Below are positions 10,801-19,800 of a DNA stretch of 64,000 nucleotides, one piece after another. The translations under genes were made by a program, and so were the position numbers. The stretch lies in contig NZ_LT627735.1 of the NCBI RefSeq assembly GCF_900101765.1, positions 2,008,501 through 2,072,500 on the forward strand, written 5' to 3'. This DNA is from Nonlabens sp. Hel1_33_55 (GTDB lineage: Bacteria; Bacteroidota; Bacteroidia; Flavobacteriales; Flavobacteriaceae). The notes under the pieces are model-generated. The model saw only the letters and a list, made by a program, of their open reading frames with translations, searched no databases and was not told the origin of the DNA. Position 1 is the stretch's first letter. Each line of letters starts with the position of its first letter.

Positions 10801-13800
10801 GTTGCTCCTGGTGCCAGTGTAGCGATAGGTCCGCCGGTAAGGCTGCCGTTCGGCGCCACCAATAGTGGATCCGTGATCGTTACGTCAGTCAGCGTCGTTG
10901 CTCCGGTGTTCGTTACCGTGAAGCTGTAGCTGATCGTCTCGCCCAACTGAGCAAAGCCATCGCCATTCTCATCCGTGAACGTGCTCTCCTTCAATAGGGA
11001 GATGTCACTGTCATCTGGAAGTTCCGTATCCGTTGGGTCGTCTGGATCTCCGTCACCATCTGGATCATTATCCGTTGGGTTGTTCGGGTCATCAGAGGTA
11101 TCCGTCACGTCATCGCCATCAGGATTCGTTCCCGTGGCAAGTGCCTGGTTGGATACCGTTCCTGCATCTATATCTGACTGCTGGATCGTATAGCTTCCCG
11201 TAAACGTAGTCGTGTCCGTTGCTCCTGGTGCCAGTGTAGCGATAGGTCCGCCGGTAAGGCTGCCGTTCGGCGCCACCAATAGTGGATCCGTGATCGTTAC
11301 GTCAGTCAGCGTCGTTGCTCCGGTGTTCGTTACCGTGAAGCTGTAGCTGATCGTCTCGCCCAACTGAGCGAAGCCGTCACCGTTCTCATCCGTGAACGTA
11401 CTCTCCTTCAATAGGGAGATGTCACTATCGTCCGGAAGTTCCGTATCCGTTGGATCGTCCTCTAAATTACTATCGTCATCTGACTGATCCGTCACGTCAT
11501 CGCCATCAGGATTCGTTCCCGTGGCAAGTGCCTGGTTGGATACCGTTCCAGCATCAACATCAGATTGCTGGATCGTGTAGCTTCCCGTAAACGTGGCCGT
11601 GTCCGTTGCTCCTGGTGCCAATGTAGCGATAGGTCCGCCACTTAGACTACCGTTCGGCGCCACCAATAGTGGATCCGTGATCGTTACGTCAGTCAGCGTC
11701 GTTGCTCCGGTGTTCGTTACCGTGAAGCTATAGCTGATCGTCTCGCCTGATTGAGCAATACCATCACCGTTTTCGTCATTAAAATTAGCCGTTTTAATTA
11801 ACGATATTTCACTATCGTCCGGAAGTTCCGTATCCGTTGGATCGTCTGGATCACCATCACCATCTGGATCATTATCCGTTGGGTTGTTAGGGTCATCAGA
11901 GGTATCCGTCACGTCATCGCCATCAGGATTCGTTCCCGTGGCAAGTGCCTGGTTGGATACCGTTCCCGCATCAATGTCTGACTGCTGGATCGTGTAGCTT
12001 CCCGTAAACGTAGTCGTGTCCGTTGCTCCTGGTGCCAGTGTAGCGATAGGTCCGCCGGTAAGGCTGCCGTTCGGCGCCACCAATAGTGGATCCGTGATCG
12101 TTACGTCAGTCAGCGTCGTTGCTCCGGTGTTCGTTACCGTGAAGCTGTAGCTGATCGTCTCGCCCAACTGAGCGAAGCCGTCACCGTTCTCATCCGTGAA
12201 CGTACTCTCCTTCAATAGGGAGATGTCACTGTCATCTGGAAGTTCCGTATCCGTTGGGTCGTCTGGATCACCGTCACCATCTGGATCATTATCCGTTGGG
12301 TTGTTCGGGTCATCAGAGGTATCCGTCACATCGTCGCCATCAGGATTCGTTCCCGTGGCAAGCGCCTGGTTGGATACCGTTCCTGCATCTATATCTGACT
12401 GCTGGATCGTGTAGCTTCCCGTAAACGTGGTCGTATCCGTTGCTCCTGGTGCCAGTGTAGCGATAGGTCCGCCGGTAAGGCTGCCGTTCGGCGCCACCAA
12501 TAGTGGATCCGTGATCGTTACGTCAGTCAGCGTCGTTGCTCCGGTGTTCGTTACCGTGAAGCTGTAGCTGATCGTCTCGCCCAACTGAGCAAAGCCATCG
12601 CCATTCTCATCCGTGAACGTGCTCTCCTTCAATAGGGAGATGTCACTGTCATCTGGAAGTTCCGTATCCGTTGGGTCGTCTGGATCTCCGTCACCATCTG
12701 GATCATTATCCGTTGGGTTGTTCGGGTCATCAGAGGTATCCGTCACGTCATCGCCATCAGGATTCGTTCCCGTGGCAAGTGCCTGGTTGGATACCGTTCC
12801 TGCATCTATATCTGACTGCTGGATCGTATAGCTTCCCGTAAACGTAGTCGTGTCCGTTGCTCCTGGTGCCAGTGTAGCGATAGGTCCGCCGGTAAGGCTG
12901 CCGTTCGGCGCCACCAATAGTGGATCCGTGATCGTTACGTCAGTCAGCGTCGTTGCTCCGGTGTTCGTTACCGTGAAGCTGTAGCTGATCGTCTCGCCCA
13001 ACTGAGCGAAGCCGTCACCGTTCTCATCCGTGAACGTACTCTCCTTCAATAGGGAGATGTCACTATCGTCCGGAAGTGGAGTCGTAGTAGCATCGTTCTC
13101 TACAGGGCTATTATCATCAGAAACATCTATTACATCATTATTGTCAGGATCTTGTCCAGTTACAGTAGCTTGATTTGTTACTTGTAAATTATCTATATCA
13201 GACTGCTGAATTGTATACGTTCCGCTAAAAGATGTAGAATCGGACATACCAGGATTTAGGGCTGAAATAGGACCGCCAGTAAGTGTTCCATTAACGCCTT
13301 CCAATAATGGATCTGTTAGTGTAATATTGGTAATAGTCCTATTACCAGCATTTCGGATGATGAAGGAGTAGCTAATTGTTTCTCCTACCTGAGCAAGAGT
13401 ATCTCCATTTTCATCGTTAAATGTTCCTATTTTAATAAGAGTAATAGAATCAATCGAATCAAATGTGGTTACTGTAAAGTCATCCTCAAAGTTGCTGTTA
13501 TCATCAGAAACATCAGAGACATCATTATTGTCAGGATCTTGTGCTATAACAGTAGCTTGATTTGTTACTTGAAGATTGTTAACGTCGCTTAAAAGAAGTG
13601 TATAAGTACCGATAAACGTAGTCGAGTCAGTTTGACCAGGTAGTAACCTAACAATTGGCCCACCTATTAAGCTACCGTCCGGTGCTACAAGTAATGGATC
13701 CGTAATGAGAATGTTAGTCAGTGTAGTATTACCAGTATTAGTTACTACAAAAGAATAGCTAATTGTTTCACCTACTTGAGCCACACCGTCACTATTTTCG

Positions 13801-16800
13801 TCATTAAACACTCCTACTTTGATTAATGAAATTTGGGCATTTTGATTTACTGTTGTGTCAGTTGGATCGTCCTCTAAGTTACTGTCGTCATCCGATAGGT
13901 CGGTAACATCATCACCGTCAGGTGTCGTTCCAGTGGCTGTTGCCTGGTTCGATACCGTTCCGCCGTCGATGTCGGACTGCTGGATCGTGTAGCTTCCCGT
14001 AAAGGTCGTGCTGTCTTCAGTTCCAGGTGTAAGGGTTGCGATCGGGCCGCCGGTCAATGTACCGTTGGCACCATCTAGTAGTGGATCCGTTACCGTAACA
14101 TTCGTCAGGGTAGTCGCTCCGGTGTTGGTTACCGTAAAGCTGTAGCTGATCGTCTCGCCCAACTGTGCGAAGCCGTCGCCGTTCTCGTCATTCAGCCTCG
14201 CCGTCTTGATGATCGATATCTCGCTGTCCTCCGGTAAATTCGTTATCGTTCTATCGTCCTCTAAGTTACTGTCGTCGTCCGATAGGTCGGTAACATCATC
14301 ACCGTCAGGTGTCGTTCCAGTGGCTGTTGCCTGGTTCGATACCCTAAGGGCATCGATGTCGGACTGCTGGATCGTGTAGCTTCCCGTAAAGGTCGTGCTG
14401 TCTTCAGTTCCAGGTGTAAGGGTTGCGATCGGGCCGCCGGTCAATGTACCGTTGGCACCATCTAGTAGTGGATCCGTTACCGTAACATTCGTCAGGGTAG
14501 TCGCTCCGGTGTTGGTTACCGTAAAGCTGTAGCTGATCGTCTCGCCCAACTGTGCGAAGCCGTCGCCGTTCTCGTCATTCAGCCTCGCCGTCTTGATGAT
14601 CGATATCTCGCTGTCCTCCGGTAAATTCGTTATCGTTCTATCGTCCTCTAAGTTACTGTCGTCGTCCGATAGGTCGGTAACATCATCACCGTCAGGTGTC
14701 GTTCCAGTGGCTGTTGCCTGGTTCGATACCCTAAGGGCATCGATGTCGGACTGCTGGATCGTGTAGCTTCCCGTAAAGGTCGTGCTGTCTTCAGTTCCAG
14801 GTGTAAGGGTTGCGATCGGGCCGCCGGTAAGGCTGCCGTTCGGCGCCACCAATAGTGGATCCGTTACCGTAACGTCCGTTAGGGTAGTCGCTCCGGTATT
14901 CGTTACCGTAAAACTGTAGCTGATCGTCTCGCCCAACTGTGCGAAGCCGTCGCCGTTCTCGTCATTCAGCGTCGCCGTCTTGATGATCGATATCTCGCTG
15001 TCCTCCGGAAGAGGTGTAGTTGTAGCGTCATCCTCAAGGTTGCTGTTGTCATCCGATAGGTCGGTAACATCATCACCGTCAGGTGTCGTTCCTGTGGCTG
15101 TTGCCTGGTTGGATACCGTTCCAGCATCAATGTCGGACTGCTGGATCGTGTAGCTTCCCGTAAAGGTCGTGCTGTCCTCAGTTCCAGGTGTAAGGGTTGC
15201 GATCGGGCCGCCGGTAAGGCTGCCGTTCGGTGCCACCAATAGTGGATCCGTTACCGTAACGTCTGTCAGCGTCGTTGCTCCGGTGTTCGTTACCGTAAAA
15301 CTGTAGCTGATCGTCTCGCCCAACTGTGCGAAGCCGTCGCCGTTCTCGTCATTCAGCGTCGCCGTCTTGATGATCGATATCTCGCTGTCCTCCGGAAGAG
15401 GTGTAGTTGTAGCGTCATTTTCAAGGTTGCTGTTGTCATCCGATAGGTCGGTAACATCATCACCGTCAGGTGTCGTTCCAGTGGCTGTTGCCTGATTGGA
15501 TACCGTTCCCGCATCAATGTCCGACTGCTGGATCGTGTAGCTTCCCGTAAAGGTCGTGCTGTCCTCAGTTCCAGGTGCAAGGGTTGTGATCGGTCCGCCG
15601 GTAAGGCTGCCGTTCGGTGCCACCAATAGTGGATCCGTTACCGTAACGTCCGTTAGGGTAGTCGCTCCGGTATTCGTTACCGTAAAACTGTAGCTGATCG
15701 TCTCGCCCAACTGTGCGAAGCCGTCGCCGTTCTCGTCATTCAGCCTCGCCGTCTTGATGATCGATATCTCGCTGTCCTCCGGAAGAGGTGTAGTCGTCGC
15801 GTCATTTTCAAGGTTGCTGTTGTCATCCGACAGGTCGGTAACATCATCACCGTCAGGTGTCGTTCCAGTGGCTGTTGCCTGGTTCGATACCCTAAGGGCA
15901 TCGATGTCGGACTGCTGGATCGTGTAGCTTCCCGTAAAGGTCGTGCTGTCTTCAGTTCCAGGTGTAAGGGTTGCGATCGGGCCGCCGGTCAATGTACCGT
16001 TGGCACCATCTAGTAGTGGATCCGTTACCGTAACATTCGTCAGGGTAGTCGCTCCGGTGTTCGTTACCGTGAAGCTGTAGCTGATCGTCTCGCCCAACTG
16101 TGCGAAGCCGTCGCCGTTCTCGTCATTCAGCCTCGCCGTCTTGATGATCGATATCTCGCTGTCCTCTGGTAAATTCGTTATCGTTCTATCGTCCTCTAAG
16201 TTACTGTCGTCGTCCGATAGGTCGGTAACATCATCACCGTCAGGTGTCGTTCCAGTGGCTGTTGCCTGGTTCGATACCGTTCCGCCGTCGATGTCGGACT
16301 GCTGGATCGTGTAGCTTCCCGTAAAGGTCGTGCTGTCTTCAGTTCCAGGTGTAAGGGTTGCGATCGGGCCGCCGGTCAATGTACCGTTGGCACCATCTAG
16401 TAGTGGATCCGTTACCGTAACATTCGTCAGGGTAGTCGCTCCGGTGTTGGTTACCGTAAAGCTGTAGCTGATCGTCTCGCCCAACTGTGCGAAGCCGTCG
16501 CCGTTCTCGTCATTCAGCCTCGCCGTCTTGATGATCGATATCTCGCTGTCCTCCGGTAAATTCGTTATCGTTCTATCGTCCTCTAAGTTACTGTCGTCGT
16601 CCGATAGGTCGGTAACATCATCACCGTCAGGTGTCGTTCCAGTGGCTGTTGCCTGGTTCGATACCCTAAGGGCATCGATGTCGGACTGCTGGATCGTGTA
16701 GCTTCCCGTAAAGGTCGTGCTGTCTTCAGTTCCAGGTGTAAGGGTTGCGATCGGGCCGCCGGTCAATGTACCGTTGGCACCATCTAGTAGTGGATCCGTT

Positions 16801-19800
16801 ACCGTAACATTCGTCAGGGTAGTCGCTCCGGTGTTGGTTACCGTAAAGCTGTAGCTGATCGTCTCGCCCAACTGTGCGAAGCCGTCGCCGTTCTCGTCAT
16901 TCAGCCTCGCCGTCTTGATGATCGATATCTCGCTGTCCTCCGGTAAATTCGTTATCGTTCTATCGTCCTCTAAGTTACTGTCGTCGTCCGATAGGTCGGT
17001 AACATCATCACCGTCAGGTGTCGTTCCAGTGGCTGTTGCCTGGTTCGATACCCTAAGGGCATCGATGTCGGACTGCTGGATCGTGTAGCTTCCCGTAAAG
17101 GTCGTGCTGTCTTCAGTTCCAGGTGTAAGGGTTGCGATCGGGCCGCCGGTAAGGCTGCCGTTCGGCGCCACCAATAGTGGATCCGTTACCGTAACATTCG
17201 TCAGGGTAGTCGCTCCGGTGTTGGTTACCGTAAAGCTGTAGCTGATCGTCTCGCCCAACTGTGCGAAGCCGTCGCCGTTCTCGTCATTCAGCCTCGCCGT
17301 CTTGATGATCGATATCTCGCTGTCCTCCGGTAAATTCGTTATCGTTCTATCGTCCTCTAAGTTACTGTCGTCGTCCGATAGGTCGGTAACATCATCACCG
17401 TCAGGTGTCGTTCCAGTGGCTGTTGCCTGGTTCGATACCCTAAGGGCATCGATGTCGGACTGCTGGATCGTGTAGCTTCCCGTAAAGGTCGTGCTGTCTT
17501 CAGTTCCAGGTGTAAGGGTTGCGATCGGGCCGCCGGTCAATGTACCGTTGGCACCATCTAGTAGTGGATCCGTTACCGTAACATTCGTCAGGGTAGTCGC
17601 TCCGGTGTTGGTTACCGTAAAGCTGTAGCTGATCGTCTCGCCCAACTGTGCGAAGCCGTCGCCGTTCTCGTCATTCAGCCTCGCCGTCTTGATGATCGAT
17701 ATCTCGCTGTCCTCCGGTAAATTCGTTATCGTTCTATCGTCCTCTAAGTTACTGTCGTCGTCCGATAGGTCGGTAACATCATCACCGTCAGGTGTCGTTC
17801 CAGTGGCTGTTGCCTGGTTCGATACCCTAAGGGCATCGATGTCGGACTGCTGGATCGTGTAGCTTCCCGTAAAGGTCGTGCTGTCTTCAGTTCCAGGTGT
17901 AAGGGTTGCGATCGGGCCGCCGGTCAATGTACCGTTGGCACCATCTAGTAGTGGATCCGTTACCGTAACATTCGTCAGGGTAGTCGCTCCGGTGTTGGTT
18001 ACCGTAAAGCTGTAGCTGATCGTCTCGCCCAACTGTGCGAAGCCGTCGCCGTTCTCGTCATTCAGCCTCGCCGTCTTGATGATCGATATCTCGCTGTCCT
18101 CCGGTAAATTCGTTATCGTTCTATCGTCCTCTAAGTTACTGTCGTCGTCCGATAGGTCGGTAACATCATCACCGTCAGGTGTCGTTCCAGTGGCTGTTGC
18201 CTGGTTCGATACCCTAAGGGCATCGATGTCGGACTGCTGGATCGTGTAGCTTCCCGTAAAGGTCGTGCTGTCTTCAGTTCCAGGTGTAAGGGTTGCGATC
18301 GGGCCGCCGGTCAATGTACCGTTGGCACCATCTAGTAGTGGATCCGTTACCGTAACATTCGTCAGGGTAGTCGCTCCGGTGTTGGTTACCGTAAAGCTGT
18401 AGCTGATCGTCTCGCCCAACTGTGCGAAGCCGTCGCCGTTCTCGTCATTCAGCCTCGCCGTCTTGATGATCGATATCTCGCTGTCCTCCGGTAAATTCGT
18501 TATCGTTCTATCGTCCTCTAAGTTACTGTTGTCGTCCGAAAGGTCATTTACCTGATTTCCACCTGGAGTCGTTCCCGTAGCCGTGGCTTGATTTGTTACT
18601 TGTAAATTATCAATATCTGACTGCTGAATTGGGTATGTTGCCGTAAATGTTGTTGAATCAGAATCGCCTGGAGCCAATGTATCAATAGGTCCACCTGACA
18701 ATGTCCCTACACTAGCGCTATTTGAAAACAACGGATCGGTAATGAAAATATCAGTAAGAGTCTGATTTCCTTCATTTGTAACTGTGAAGCTATAACTAAT
18801 GGTTTCACCGACTTGAGCCAATCCGTCACTATTTTCATCATTAAAGGTTCCATTCTTAATGAGAGAAATCTCGTTATTAACAGTTAAAGGAGTAACTGTA
18901 ACATCGTCTGGATTTCCATTACCATTGATGTCAAGATTCGTATTGTTATCAGGATCATCAGATAAATCAGTAATCGTATCACCTGTGGTGTTAGTTGAAG
19001 TCCCAGATATTTGATTAAGTACTTGACCAGCATCTAACTCTGCTTGAGTTATACTATGAGTTGAAGTAAGATTTACAGACGAACCAGCAGAGAGAGTTGC
19101 TATTTGACTCTGGCTAAGTGTACCATTATTATCTGTAAGAGAAATATTAGACAATGTAGAATTACCAGTATTAGTTACTACTACATCATATGTTATCGTC
19201 TGATTAACGGAATTGTAAGTTCCAGGTCTATCTGATTTGGTAATAGCCAGAGTAGAGCCAACAATCAATAATGCTGAATTACTGGTAACATTTGAGCATT
19301 TATAAGAAGAACTAGTTACAACAACCCTATAGAGGTTCCTATTAAATGAAGCGGGCGCATTTGTTACCGTAAGCGTGTTTGTGTTAACACCACTATAATT
19401 CGCATTATTAGAAATATTAGTAAAAGCACCGCCAGAACTAACTTGCCATCTATATACAGGATTGCTACCGGTCACGGCTACACTAAATTGTGTTGAATTG
19501 TTCCCAGCTAAAATTGCTGTATCGTTTTGAGGCTGTGAAGTGATTACAATAGGTGTACCTGCTTCACGAGCATCTGATACTCCATTATTATTACCGTCTG
19601 CTGGTCTTATATTATAGTTGTCTCCCGCACCATTTACCGTTTGACCACCACCGCTGGTAACTAGTCCATTTGCATTTACAGTAACCGGCTGACCTCCTAC
19701 TTGACCGTCGCCGTCAGGATCTTGAAAACCTCCTTCTATAACGTCGGTACAACCATCATTATCTGAGTCTCTATCGATTCGGTTTGGAAAACCATCATTG

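Larger units (their letters stand above)
7681..13077 (-). repeat. Tandem repeat array B of the adhesin (13 units, mostly 417 bp)
   Basis: Unit junctions recur at exactly 417-bp intervals (8056, 8473, 8890, 9307, 9724, 10141, 10558, 10975; then 12196, 12613, 13030), giving 139-residue DUF11 units that begin DISLLKESTFTDENGDGF and end with an Asp/Pro-rich linker (DNDPDGDGDPDDPTDTELP). Twelve units are nearly identical. One (junction near 11800) is a divergent 129-residue unit starting EISLIKTANFNDENGDGI and carrying an array-A-like linker, so it interrupts the array. Confidence 0.95.

Noticed and set aside
8056..12831. Ten nearly identical 72-codon open frames on the plus strand at 417-bp spacing
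   Set aside because: They are antisense to the adhesin repeats and reproduce at each unit; the minus-strand frame encodes a coherent DUF11 protein.
7681..18490. Regularly spaced repeats suggesting a CRISPR array or satellite DNA
   Set aside because: Periods of 387 and 417 bp, multiples of three in one uninterrupted reading frame, with no short repeat/unique spacer pattern and no cas genes.
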